DNA from: Plutella xylostella
Lineage: Eukaryota; Arthropoda; Insecta; Lepidoptera; Plutellidae
Reading direction: 5' to 3'
Assembly: GCF_932276165.1 (NCBI RefSeq)
Contig: NC_064001.1
Location: forward strand, 2,239,501 to 2,303,500
Length of the DNA stretch: 64,000 bases
Shown: one piece after another, positions 23,631 through 34,500 of the stretch
Layout: every line of letters starts with the position of its first letter
Numbering within the stretch: position 1 is the first letter of the stretch
Notes under the pieces: generated by a model
What the model saw: the letters and a program-made list of their open reading frames with translations, nothing else
What the model was told of the DNA's origin: nothing
Databases searched by the model: none
Position numbers and translations under genes: made by a program

Positions 23631-23812
23631 CCAGTAACAATATAGCACCAAATTACTCCTAAACGGAAAAGGCTAGCTTAATGACGCCGTATGCAATATT
23701 GAAGTACATTTAGCAACGCATGAGAATATTACCAACTAAAAACGTAAATATTTTTTTCAAATTCTGTATTATGTGTTTTAATTTTTTTTTAATTTTATTG
23801 TTCATGAGTGTA

Positions 23813-24880
23813 GTACCTCGTCTGTGCACTTGTGCAGGCCTTAACCCATATTAAGTTCCATTTCCATGAAACATCCGGCTCGCCGCCGCCACCGCCGTGG
23901 CGAGCATGTTTGCGCTTTTACTGAAGTAATAGCTTTGCAGTTCATTTAATTTGAAACCGGATGGTATAATAATAACTCGACACTTTCTGACCCCGTATTT
24001 GAGAATGCAATTTGCTGTCGTTTATTATAGCGCTGCCAATGCAATGTGTTAAAAATTACTTCGCGTGAAATACACATAAGTATTGTATAGTATAGTTAGT
24101 ATAGTTCACATATTTCTAAGCGTGGCGCACCGTTTACCTACTCTAGGCTTAGCTTAATAATACCTAGGTATGTAGCGCGGGACACCCCTCTATTCTCTGT
24201 GGGGGTGTCTGTACGTATGCTTTGCATAAAGATAAACAAATTTTAGATAATGAAATTATTATGAAATTAAATTATGAAATTAAATTGAAACTATTGGACG
24301 TGTGTGAGTTAGTAAATTTACGAGTTTTGGTGGCTTCCACACTAGGCTCGGCCTGTGTCGTGGATGCCGGTGTACCGGTTACAAAAGGTATAATTTTAAC
24401 AAATAAGGTAGCTTGAAGGAAGGAAGAAACATTTTCTTTCCTAGCAGGGAAAACAATAGAATTGTTACGGAAAAAGACATGGTACAAGAAAATACATAAG
24501 CAACATACATTTATCACTGTAAGCACGGGAACCAGCACTCAGCTGCCACAAAACTTGTCACTAACACAAAGTTTCGTTGCGTCGTCAATTGTTTCCCGCA
24601 AACTCAGCTTGACTAATAGTCTGCCACGAGTCACCCTGAGTGTAAAGGTGCCAATTGGCTTCTGACGACATGAGGTTGCAGTATAGGCGAATTCTAAATA
24701 CTGTATGGGGGTGATTTGGCGGCTAGCGACATGACGCTCAACTACACGTCCATAGAAATACGTGGAAACCAGTAGTGACGTTGCGACACGTCTGATGGAA
24801 CCTTAGCTACTCTGCTGTTTTGGACAACAAATGGATTCAAAATAATATAATTCGCTAGCGAATTCCCTCAGTCACTGAGC
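23813..24880. other. Non-coding stretch
   Basis: No gene was recognised. It contains small dyads (GCTCGCC..GGCGAGC near 23878-23907, GGGACACCCC..GGGGGTGTC near 24179-24210) and a moderately GC-rich block at 24540-24830 that may be an unidentified repeat. Confidence 0.35.
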
Positions 24881-25395
24881 GAGCTATGGAAAGGGCTATG
24901 CTCGGCATGTCTCTACGTGATCGAATTAGAAATGTAGATACCCGTAGTCGAACCAAAGTAACCGACATAGCTAAGCGAGTCAGTAACAATAACGACACCT
25001 GGCCCCACCAAAACGGTGAGGCAAATAACCCCAACGACCCACCCGCGTCCGCGAGTGGCGAATAGACATCATGGTCACCGGGCTCCGCCCGTAAACCATT
25101 TACCACTTCCCTTACGGGAAGTAGGGAGAACACCGGAGCGAGTCAGTAAGCTGTAGTGGCAGTGGGCCGAACAAATTGCTCGAAGGACTGATGGTCGGTG
25201 GAGCAGAAGAGTCCTCGAGTGGAGACCACGTGCCGGCAAGCGCAGCGTTGGGCGCCCCCCGCGAGATGGACGGACGATCTAGTCAAGTCCGCGGGGAAGC
25301 GATGGATGCAGGCCGCCTCCGATCGGACAATTTGGAAAACATTATGGGAGGCCTACGTTCAGCGGTGGACGTCCTATGGTTCAGATGATAACTAC
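24881..25395 (+). pseudogene. RTE-like LINE C-terminus interrupted by a small insertion
   Basis: The plus strand encodes AMERAMLGMSLRDRIR and TKVTDIAKRVS, then a 163-bp interruption, then the continuation (WQWAEQIARRTDGRW, with a stop just before it). The end of the protein follows in shifted frames (RWTDDLVKSAGKRWMQAASD, LWEAYVQRWTSYGSDD). This is the common C-terminal region of lepidopteran RTE-type LINEs. Nothing upstream of it is preserved, so it is 5'-truncated. Confidence 0.82.
24974..25149. mobile_element. Unidentified 150-bp insertion with 13-bp target duplication
   Basis: The 13-mer AGCGAGTCAGTAA occurs at 24974-24986 and 25137-25149. Removing one copy and the 150 bases between rejoins the LINE reading frame exactly. 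The inserted DNA is GC-rich, has a TTCCCTTACGGGAA dyad and no poly-A. A duplication of this length suggests target-primed reverse transcription of a short, 5'-truncated or SINE-like RNA. Confidence 0.8.
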
Positions 25396-26285
25396 CATTT
25401 TGGGCATTATAATCATGCGCATACTTACATTACTTTTTTATCATTTTTACAACTTACCGAAGATAAAAAAAACATTAGGTATTCTGAAGGCTTAGACAGC
25501 CTTTCATTTCTTTCTCGATTTTCGTAATCATGGGTGATTAAAAAATATTTAATCGGTGATTAAGCTTTCTCAGTAGTCAGTTTCCAATACAAACAAAACA
25601 GTGCACTGAAACTTTAAAAATAGAAAAGTGGCGTACAACTTGTTGCTTTCTGGATTCTATAGATATGTAGGTACATGTATATAACATAAGCTGTTTCGGA
25701 AAAGGTACATGAATCATGTACATGTTCATTGCAGTAGAGTCACGCCGCCGACGCGTCAGCCTTTGATAAAATACTAACATTCTTGGCGAAAAATGTGTTA
25801 AAAAAATTCAAAGCTTTTTTGCTACCGGCACGTCCGTCCCTTTCAACAATTTATGTAAATTGTCGAAGCATTTTAGGTATGCAAATTAGAGGTAACATAA
25901 ATATAAACACTGTGTATAAATATTGACTTTGTAGCATAAAGATTAAAGATGCATTATAATCCTAAAAGGACAGAAATAAACCTTTGTTGTACCTTGTATA
26001 ACTTTTACTAAATGCAATAAAGCTAGAATATTTATGCTAGATCAAGCGCGTTTACTTTGTGATTTAGTTTCTAGGTTGAGTACTTTAAAGCTGAGGCCAC
26101 ACCGCCAGCTAGTGAAGCGAGCGAGCTAGACGGATGAATATCGTTTTAACTGTTTACATACTCCGGTTTGCAACGCGAACTACCGAATATGCTGAAACCA
26201 CGCTGAAACTATGTTCGTTCGCTCCTGGCTAGTTTACGACGCGATGTCAAACGCCTTATATTGTATTATACCTACGGAGATTCGT

Positions 26286-26656
26286 ATATATAGTTTTATA
26301 GGAGAAAAGTGTGGTCTGAAAGAAGATGTAGTGACAAGAGTAGAGAAAGGAACGCTTCGGTGGTTTGGACATGTGGAAAGAATGAATGATGAAAGAGTGA
26401 CAAAGGAAATATATAGATCAGAAGTGAGTGGAAGAGTCGGAAGGGGTCGCCCTAGACGGACGTATGTCGACCAGATTGGCGACATACTGAAAAAGGGCCA
26501 ATTTAAGAGTACCCGTAACCGACGAGCATGTATGCGCGACGAGATGTATGAATGTGGAAGAAGCGAAAGAGGTGTGTCAGAATCGTGCCCAGTGGAAATC
26601 CGTAATCTCTGCCTACCCCTCTGGGATACGGGCATGTATGTCGTATACCCCTAATA
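26286..26656 (+). pseudogene. LINE polyprotein C-terminal fragment
   Basis: Motifs CGLKEDVVTRVEKG, LRWFGHVERMNDER, GRGRPRRTYVDQI and KSTRNRRACM are a recurrent C-terminal block of lepidopteran non-LTR retrotransposon proteins. After about 26540 the matching sequence continues in another frame (MNVEEAKEVCQNRAQW, SVISAYPSG). No RT active site is present. It ends just downstream (on its own strand) of receptor exon 1. Confidence 0.75.
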
Positions 26657-26715
26657 AATTGCATTTAATTATGTGTGATAAATAGCTTAATTAAAATATT
26701 TATTTATAAACAAAC

Positions 26716-27051
26716 CTCAAGTGGAATACAAAAGGCTGTGACGATGAGGTCGGCCGAGGCCAGATGCGTCATCAGCAAGTTAACTCTGGACTTGCGTCGG
26801 CGCGAGCGCACCAGCGACGTGAACACAGCCACGTTCCCCAACGCACCAATCACGAGCAACACACTGTACACGCCCACAATGAACCCCGGCTGCGGATTGG
26901 CCATGAGAACGCTGGCCGAGACGTTCATTGGCCCATCCGCTATCTCGGACGCGTTCATTGGTTGTGGCACTTCCATGTTGAAGTAGTCCCAAAATCTCAC
27001 GTCTATGCTCTTTTCGGTCGACAGTATAGTTTGCGTTGGTGTTGACAGCAT
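26716..27051 (-). CDS. Neuropeptide GPCR (AKH/corazonin/ACP receptor family), coding exon 1
   Basis: From the ATG at 27051 the minus strand gives 112 codons to GAG and the donor GTTTGT at 26715. The N-terminal 50 residues are extracellular with glycosylation sites (NAS, NVS). TM1 is around GFIVGVYSVLLVIGALGN, with its conserved GN, then the basic loop RSRRRKSRVN and TM2, LLMTHLASADLIV, ending IPLE. This NLLMTHLA-ADL signature is typical of insect AKH, corazonin and ACP receptors, G-protein-coupled receptors for peptide hormones. The frame stays open upstream of the ATG for about 30 codons with no earlier ATG; a TTG at 27111 is not a credible start. A 5' UTR exon beyond cannot be excluded. Exon 2 is at 6750-6871. 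Confidence 0.87.
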
Positions 27052-28242
27052 ATTTTCAGAATGGTGGCTTGATTGGTTCAAGGTCAAGGGTTTACATTTT
27101 ATTTTTCGCAATATTGGATTCTTAGTAGTTGTCCATGTTTACTATTGCGTATCTTGAAGTAGGCGAATTGTTTTTTTGAACACTCCCACACAATAACTTT
27201 AGAGCAGTTCTAAAAGTTTATTTACAAATACACTATTTCTGTCACATAATAACTATTTTTAGGAAACACTTTTTTGTAACACAAATACAACCACTTATGC
27301 GTTTTGCATTTTATGGGCCTGAAAAACACTGAAAAAGCCGCGAACTTTTTTAACACGTGAATTGAAAACTTTTTGTCTCGAGTCGCATACTGGCTACGAA
27401 TATTCGTAGCAGCTACGAACGGGCGTCCGGCGCTACGGCGTAGCACGCACTGCCGCTTCAGCCCGAAACAATATGAAAATTTCAGGAACATTTCCAAATT
27501 CGCGTTTGCACATACAATTGATCAAATTCTTTCTTTTAAAATTAGTAGGTAGGTAGATATTCAATCATTATTTTTTATTCAGATAAAAGGATGCAGAATC
27601 GGATTGTTTCGGAGTTAGGACGGTATTTATAATACTATTCGTAGTTGCATTTTTATATATTCAAAGCTTTATCACTCCTTTTTCGTTTTATGCATTCCGA
27701 TGACATGTTATACTGATTAAAATTTAAACGAGGTTTTATAGGCAATTCAATGACTTTGAATTAATTTAACTCTGAAAACCTTTTGTCTTGCGATTTATCC
27801 ATTCAGTTTCTCTTTTCATTTGCACACAATGTTTGAATGAGCTTCCTCTGATTACAGGTGGATTACAGAGTATCTTAAAAATGTTTTTGAATGACAATAC
27901 CCTTTTTGAAAAGCTCTCAATAAAGCTCAGTAAGCTCGAAGAGATTATTATTCCGAAGTAATCTAATTTGGTTTTCATTCGAAGAAAAGTCTTTGTTATC
28001 ATAATACGAGTATATGGAGCATACTGGTACGAGGAACCTCTTAGAAATCATTCCTATTTCATTCAAAACATCTTATATGAGTATAAGTAAATAAGTACTT
28101 ATCTACCTATTGTAAATAAGTACAATACGTAGACAAATATTATTATTATAAATTTTGACTTGGTGAAATTGGTACCATTATTTTTACTATACAATACAAT
28201 CCTCTTTATTTGCACCAAAAAAACAGAAACAATCCTAATCCT
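27052..28242. other. Upstream flank of the receptor gene
   Basis: This would hold the 5' UTR and promoter of the minus-strand receptor gene. A GC-richer block near 27385-27460 is the only compositional feature. No TATA-type assignment is made and no other gene was recognised. Confidence 0.35.
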
Positions 28243-28449
28243 AACTTATATTATAAATTCAAAAGTAACTGTGTCTGTCTGTCTGTCTGTCTGTCTGTTA
28301 CTCTTTCACGCCAAAACTACTGAACGGATTTGAATGAAACTTGGTATACATACGGTTTAGACCCTGGGAAAGAACATAGGCTACTTTTTATCCCGGAATT
28401 CCCACGGGAAAACTTTTTAAGGCGAAGCGAAGCGCGCGGGAACAGCTAG
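28243..28449 (+). mobile_element. Helitron-like non-autonomous repeat, full copy
   Basis: It begins TCCTAATCCTAACTTATATT, has a (TCTG)n tract at about 28273-28298, the conserved 'ttcacgccaaaactactgaa' and 'gaatgaaacttggtataca' blocks, and ends in a GC-rich hairpin-prone GCGCGCGGGAACAGCTAG. The 5'-TC and CTAG-3' ends without terminal inverted repeats fit a Helitron. Confidence 0.6.
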
Positions 28450-28546
28450 TACAAAATAAAACTTAAAAATAAGAACAGTACAAAAAGGCGGCCTTATTTC
28501 TTATCTTTATATCACACCGTTTACCGTTTTGGCCGTCTTTAGTATA

Positions 28547-28852
28547 CAGGGTGTTGCAAAAAGGGTATACTAAGCCTAAACCTACATGTGCAGCATGGTA
28601 TATCTAAGCCCGAAACTGAAATCCGAATTTCAAAAATCCTAAATAAATCATGCTACGGTACGCTGATGGCAGTGAGAAGAACCGATTGGAAGACATTAGT
28701 CTTGACGAGGACAAAAGTATGTACTTAATTTCCTATTTTACACTGTACCCTTTTAACTTAACAATCCTGGTGATTTCAGTTTCGGGCTTAGATATACCAT
28801 GCTGCACATGTAGGTTTCGGCTTAGTATAAGTACCCTTTTTGCAACTCCCTG
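28547..28852 (+). mobile_element. TIR transposon carrying a copy of GH31 coding exon 1
   Basis: Inverted repeats of about 80 bp (28547-28627 and 28772-28852, starting CAGGGTGTTGCAAAAAGGGT with one 4-bp indel) are flanked by TATA on both sides. Between them, roughly 28634-28740, lies a copy of the first coding exon of the GH31 gene with about 16 bp of 5' flank and about 20 bp of its intron. The captured exon (28650-28716) keeps its ATG, all 22 codons and the donor GTATGT, on the same strand as the gene. It differs from the 30616-30682 exon at only three bases, all silent third positions (CTA/CTG, GCT/GCC, GAG/GAA). This is a Pack-type transduplication. Confidence 0.85.
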
Positions 28853-29819
28853 TATACTGAAGTTTTAAAACCATTAGAGGAAATCAAATTATAAAATACC
28901 TTCATAATCATTTCATAATACATCATTTATGTCAATATTCGTTACATCCAACATACTGAAAAATATCATGTAAATAAATAAACTTATGACATATATTATA
29001 ATATTTATAATATGCATTACCATCATATCAAGATTTTTATAACTTCGCGTCGCACTACTGGTAATGAAATTCCTTTTATAGTTAAGTTTAATAAGAATAT
29101 TAATAGGTACATATAATAAATTGTACGTTCCAAATAGCTTCTTTTATTAAATCTCCTACGTTTATTAGCACAAAATAATTGAGTTCTTTCAATTCATTCA
29201 AGTTATAGTAAAACTATTGATAGTTTGACCTTTCAATCTAAAATAAACATTCTTTCAGTTTTCAAGCAAATAAAATTGAATATTTGCGCACGGCATAAAC
29301 TAATTTAAAAACGTGAACTTTTTATATTTCTTCGGGACTAAATTTAGAATCATTTTTTTAATGGTAGGTACTTAACTTACGCCTATGTATACCTTAATGG
29401 TTCCATTTGAGAGATCCAGGTGCAGATACCTACACCCCCGAACAGAATAGAATAGCTACGCCTTGATAGAAAACGTAACTTATTAGCTTATTAATAACAA
29501 ATCAATTTATTTCAGATTATTAAATCCATACAATGTGTTAGTAACAATGTGTCCTTAGCCTATGTTAGTAAACAATATGAATAATTAAGCATTGCATTTA
29601 TTACTACGCTGTATTTATAAATTAACATGAGACGTCGGAGTGCGTTTAGGGTTTGTCACTGTAGCCTGTCAAAATAGCGTCAGTCGCTGGGGGGTCGCTT
29701 TATATGACGAAAAACGGAAGAAAGTTTCGGAGCGCAGCCTCGCGAGTCACGGCTCTATCTATCGTTCGTTAATTTTTCGTCCGTATAGAGTAACCCTCTT
29801 GAATTACCAGGCCAGGGTA

Positions 29820-29979
29820 CAGAGCCGCGAGCACAGGATTCGTAACCTCCGTTTACGTTGCGTATCGTCAAATGTTACTGTCAAAATGTAAGGCAAATTT
29901 GTTAGTTCCAAAAGTGGAATTTGTTTTTTCCATATGTTTGTGTTCGAAAATAGTATCGAATCCTGTGCTCGCGGCTCTG
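29820..29979. repeat. Fold-back element with 23-bp perfect arms
   Basis: CAGAGCCGCGAGCACAGGAT plus TCG at 29820-29842 is exactly complemented at 29957-29979. The spacer is 114 bp. It is likely a MITE or part of one. Confidence 0.7.
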
Positions 29980-30156
29980 GTGACACTTGTTTCGTGCATT
30001 GCTAATATATTATTATATGGTGAGGTGGCTTCCAAGTGTGCATTTTAAAACATAGTTTTAAAAAATGTTCAATTAAAAATACCTACATTCAATTTTTAAG
30101 ACAAGTCTTAAACATATAGTATGATTTAGTATATAATATAAATACCAATACACAAA

Positions 30157-30283
30157 GGTTGCCTGGAAGAAATCGCTTTAAGCGATAAGGCCGCCATTTG
30201 TACATATGTGTTAGATTAAGTTTTTTTTGTAATTTTTGTCCATGTTTTTGCGTACAAAAAAAAGAATATCTATCTATCTAAAT
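30157..30283 (+). mobile_element. RTE-like LINE 3' UTR and tail
   Basis: The sequence 'ttgcctggaagaaatcgctt' followed by 'taagcgataaggccgcc' is the stereotyped 3' end of lepidopteran RTE-type LINEs. It is followed by T-rich and A-rich tracts and an (ATCT)n tail at about 30267-30281. Confidence 0.65.
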
Positions 30284-30615
30284 ATAGCTGTGGGTTCTAT
30301 TAGTTGTAATTAATTAAATTCCAAGTTAGCTCGTCATAATTATAATCTTTAACAAACATAGGTACTTCCTTCACTCTACCCTATTATCATTAGCACTAAT
30401 AATCTAATCAAATGTATTGGTTATCAAGATCAAAGATAGTCGTTAATATAGTTGCTTTGATTTAAGTCGTCAATAACGGAAGTGTTATCAATTTTACTGT
30501 GCAGTGATTTTTAATTAATGTTATTGTCTATGTGAGTTGTGAAATATAAAATATTATGTTTAAATCAAATAGATAATAAAATAATTAAATCCTTTGATTA
30601 AATCCTAAATAAATC

Positions 30616-31541
30616 ATGCTGCGGTACGCCGATGGCAGTGAAAAGAACCGATTGGAAGACATTAGTCTTGACGAGGACAAAAGTATGTACTCAATCTCCT
30701 TTTTTTAAGACCCTTAAAAGTACTATGCTGTCATGTGGATCAATGAATATACTGTAGGTATATATTGTATCTTATGTATTTTTTTACGTTTATTGTATAA
30801 TAATAAATAATATGACGCATCCATATATAACAACGTAGCATAGTTCTGTTCATCTCTGATGGAAACGCGCCCTTAGGATTTTTAATTGCTAATATCGGTG
30901 GTGGTACGGTACCTGCTCCAGTATTTGTCACCGACACGCTAGAAGATTTTTATTTAAGAAAATATTTACCACAATAAATAATAATATCACGTCTGGCTTC
31001 AACTGTCAATGTCAACAATATTAACGTCGAAAACAATATGCTTGCGAACACGCCCCCGCTACGTGAGCCAGAGTGACAAAATACAACATTTGTATAGTGA
31101 GACAACGCTAACTTTGGCAACCGAAACAAGTGCCGCACCAAAAAAGCATTAGTGGGGCAACAATAAAATTATACCTACCATGTTATTTCTGACACTGTAT
31201 CGTGGTACGTCTTACTCTTCTTCGTTCATTTGTTTACTTTGTAAAATATAGCATGAGCCTAATATAGGATTTGACAGCTGTCACAGGCTGTCAAATCCAT
31301 ACATTTTATCTGTCCTTTGTTGATTCCTAAGGGAAAATCATGAAAGTAGGTAATAAGTAGGTACTCTTGTACGAAGTACTTATTACTTCCATGGGGAACA
31401 TTAACTTTGTTTACTAGTCATAAGTATCTGTCAATCAAACGTTATAGGACTCTTGCTAAAGAAAAAAAAACTTCCATGTTTTACCCGGTTCAAAGTTGCG
31501 ATGCCGGGCTCTAGATCTATCTATGATAGGTATTTATTTGG

Positions 31542-31572
<31 letters not shown>

Positions 31573-34500
31573 TTCCGGCTACGATAATTTCCCTTGTGAC
31601 AATGAGGTGAAAGGTTTTAATAATACAATAGTATTGTATCATACACTAATGAGCAATGAAAAAGTTCCAGTGACAATAGCACTAAATTAATCCTAAACGG
31701 ACAAGACTAGCTTAATGACGCCGTCTGCAATATTTAATTATATTTAACAGCGAATCAGAATGTTACTTACCAATGATCAAATTTGAAATTAATAATAGTC
31801 ATAAATCCCCATATTCATAAAAAAAGTTATTTTTCAAACGTTTTAGCTATTGAACTTGTTCTTTGACAGAGAGCGTCAAAACAGTCAAAACAGGAATAAA
31901 TGTTTATGGTTTTTTTTTATCTTTCTTTTCTTTATAATTAGGTATAATAAATATAATAATAAACATGTTAAAGCGCATTGCACATACATTATGACTGCGA
32001 GTTTATACATCAGATATAAATTAATTATTTTTACCTTGTTAGCGTTAAAAGGAGGAATTAAGAGCCCTGTGAGTGTGACAGGTCCATTAAATTTAATTAA
32101 CATACTTTATGATGTTTACATAATAATATATATTTTATTTGATCTTTCTGCAATTTTATGTCGTTCATTGTTACAAGGTTTATTTGCAATAAAATTGCAT
32201 CATTTAATTTAGTTATTTTTTTCAGTAAATATTTATAAAACGGTTAACAGTTTCAGGGCATAAACTTAAAATCATAACTGGACTGCAACGATATCATTTA
32301 ACTTTTCCAACCGAACAAAAAAGGCCTTTGATAAAGTTTCTTAATTTTCTTATCTCTGAGCCGCCGCTAACTCTAAGTACAGAAAACCAACTTAAAAGTT
32401 AACAAAGTACCTACTTACTGTTATACGTCAGTTGTTTCACTGTTTCAGAGGTGGGGCTGCGGCACAGAATACTCCTGAACAGGCCTGCAAAAGTTATATT
32501 CGCCTTGGCTTTAACTTCAGTGTTATCGCCAATATTGCTGTACCATTACGTGCTATCGTCAACGCGAGAAAGCCGGCCTTCTGACAGCTACTCTGTCGGC
32601 TCATGCCTCATCCCCCGCACCTCACGACTGCCCTGCGGCAAAGGTGACGTCACTCCCGACCAATGCCACCCTCAGTGCTGTTACGACCTCGCCAACCATG
32701 TCTGCTTCCACCGCCTTCCGTCCAGATTCTCCTACATCCTTAACTACGACTGGTCCGAAAACCTGAACCTTCAGCCGAGGATACCGACGGAACCCTTCGC
32801 CAACCAGCCGAGTTACACCGACGTCCGACTGTCGATCGATGAGGTGTCTCCCTCACACATGACCATGGCGTTCTACAACGCAAAGGATAGAAACACCACG
32901 GGAAACAGACTCAACGAGACGTTATACTCTTACAAGGTTTCTTCCCCAGAGTTGAACATAGTCGTGCAAGCGCCTCAAGGGATCATCTTCAACACACACT
33001 ACGGTCCTCTAATAGCTTCAGACAATATTTGGGAGGTTTCCTTCAAACTGACAGATGAAGTCATGTTCGGTCTGGGGGAGATACCGCTGGAGAAGGGTAC
33101 TGTGAAAGTCCTGTACAACAACAAAGAAGATGGCTGCTCAATTCCTCTGATCTACGCTAAACTGAACGGTTCTTACCACGGGCTACTGTTTGATATGGAG
33201 ACGGCTACTGAGGTGCAAGTGAGGGAGGACAATCAGGTCTGTGACAATCAGAAGGTCTAGCACGGGGCGCATTTAAGACGTGACAAAAGATCTCCGTCGC
33301 GCTCGCTCTTAAGACTTGTGAGTGAACGCGATGCTAAACTTTTGTCACGTCATAATTGCGCCCCGTGCTAGCCCTTCTGTTGCGTTATTGTTTGTTTTGT
33401 ATTATTTTTTGTTTTTGTTATTGCTGTCTGTGTGTAATGTGTGTATACACACAAATAAATGTTTCTTTATCTTCAGGTAGTGGTGAGGAGCGTGACTCGT
33501 TCAGGTCTGAAGTTCCACCTGTTTGTGGGCCCAGAGCCGCGTCTCGTGCTGCAGGATGTCTTGGCTGTGATTGGTCGGCCGCAGAGCCAGCCGTATTGGA
33601 TGCTCGGGGCGCATGTCTGTTCCAGGTAATGTTTGGTTTATTTTTAACAAGCTTTTCGCGCGAGCTTCGCCACAACATGTTGTCCCGTGGGAAGAGAGCC
33701 TCCAAAAAGTTTTCTTGTGAAAACTTTTCTAGCGTATCCAGGAAATGCGTTTACTATACGTATAATTTCTTAAAATTGGTCCTGCATTTTCCCGTGAATG
33801 ATTAATTAACATCGATCTGAAACTTACAAAACTACTCCATATATATTACTAACCCAGAACCTAGACCTACAACCAGATTTAAGTGTATATGCGCGAACAT
33901 TGTATAGTTATGTAGAGATCAATTAAGGTTTATTGCCTATGAAATCGTTGGATTAGATTAATAAGTAATTTTCCGTAGGTACCTACTTTATTTTCATCTA
34001 CAGATGAATGGAATTAACCTTAGCTTGGGAAAAACACTTAATTAAGTAGTTCTTATTGGCTCGAAGTTGATCTCGTTCAAGTACTCAACATAACACTCAA
34101 TCATAAAGTACAGTACATAGGTACTTACTGATTTGCTAATTATATAATCGTACTAATATTATAAAGGCGAAAGTTTGTGAGTATGTGTGTGTGTATGTTT
34201 GTTAATTCTTCACGTCAAAACGGCTGAACCGATTTTAATGAAATTTGGTATGGAGTTAGCTGACACCCTGGATTAACACAAATAGACTAAAACTTTTTAA
34301 GGCAAAGCTCGCGGCGAAAGCTAGTAGAAATAAAGAAACAAAGTTATTGTATTTGCCAAAAACATGCAATATAAATAAATTCATTGAAAAAAATAAAATA
34401 AAACACTAAACAACTACATATTTGCTGTAGGTTGTGATCAACGTTAGAGCGCTGGTTTTCAGATTGCCCCATCTCACATCCGATAAAACTAAACATACTT

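Larger units (their letters stand above)
20373..23810. mobile_element. TA-MITE interrupted by a BEL/Pao element
   Basis: The left end (CAATCACGAGCAATGAAAAC, flanked by TA at 20371-20372) and the right end (TTCATGAGTG, with TA at 23811-23812) belong to one copy of the MITE family. The internal words 'caccaaattactcctaaacgg' continue at once after the LTR element at 23640 onwards. This proves the order: the MITE first, then the LTR element. Confidence 0.82.
28853..30615. other. AT-rich stretch upstream of GH31
   Basis: It contains the hairpin at 29820-29979 and the LINE tail at 30157-30283, and otherwise no recognised feature. The promoter of the GH31 gene should lie in the right part, before 30616, but no motif is claimed. 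Confidence 0.35.

Noticed and set aside
26234..26635. 133-residue minus-strand frame
   Set aside because: It is antisense to the LINE C-terminal block, whose plus-strand motifs are clearly recognisable.
27052..27111. TTG-initiated N-terminal extension of the receptor exon
   Set aside because: No ATG occurs in frame upstream. The ATG at 27051 is the first credible start and leaves a normal-length extracellular N-terminus.
31850..32212. 120-residue hydrophobic open frame upstream of GH31 exon 2
   Set aside because: AT-rich composition explains the Ile/Leu/Tyr content. It starts in a repeat and has no family signature.
33356..33805. 149-residue frame overlapping GH31 exon 3
   Set aside because: It is in a different frame from the GH31 protein. 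The real exon is 33477-33625, fixed by splice phases on both sides.
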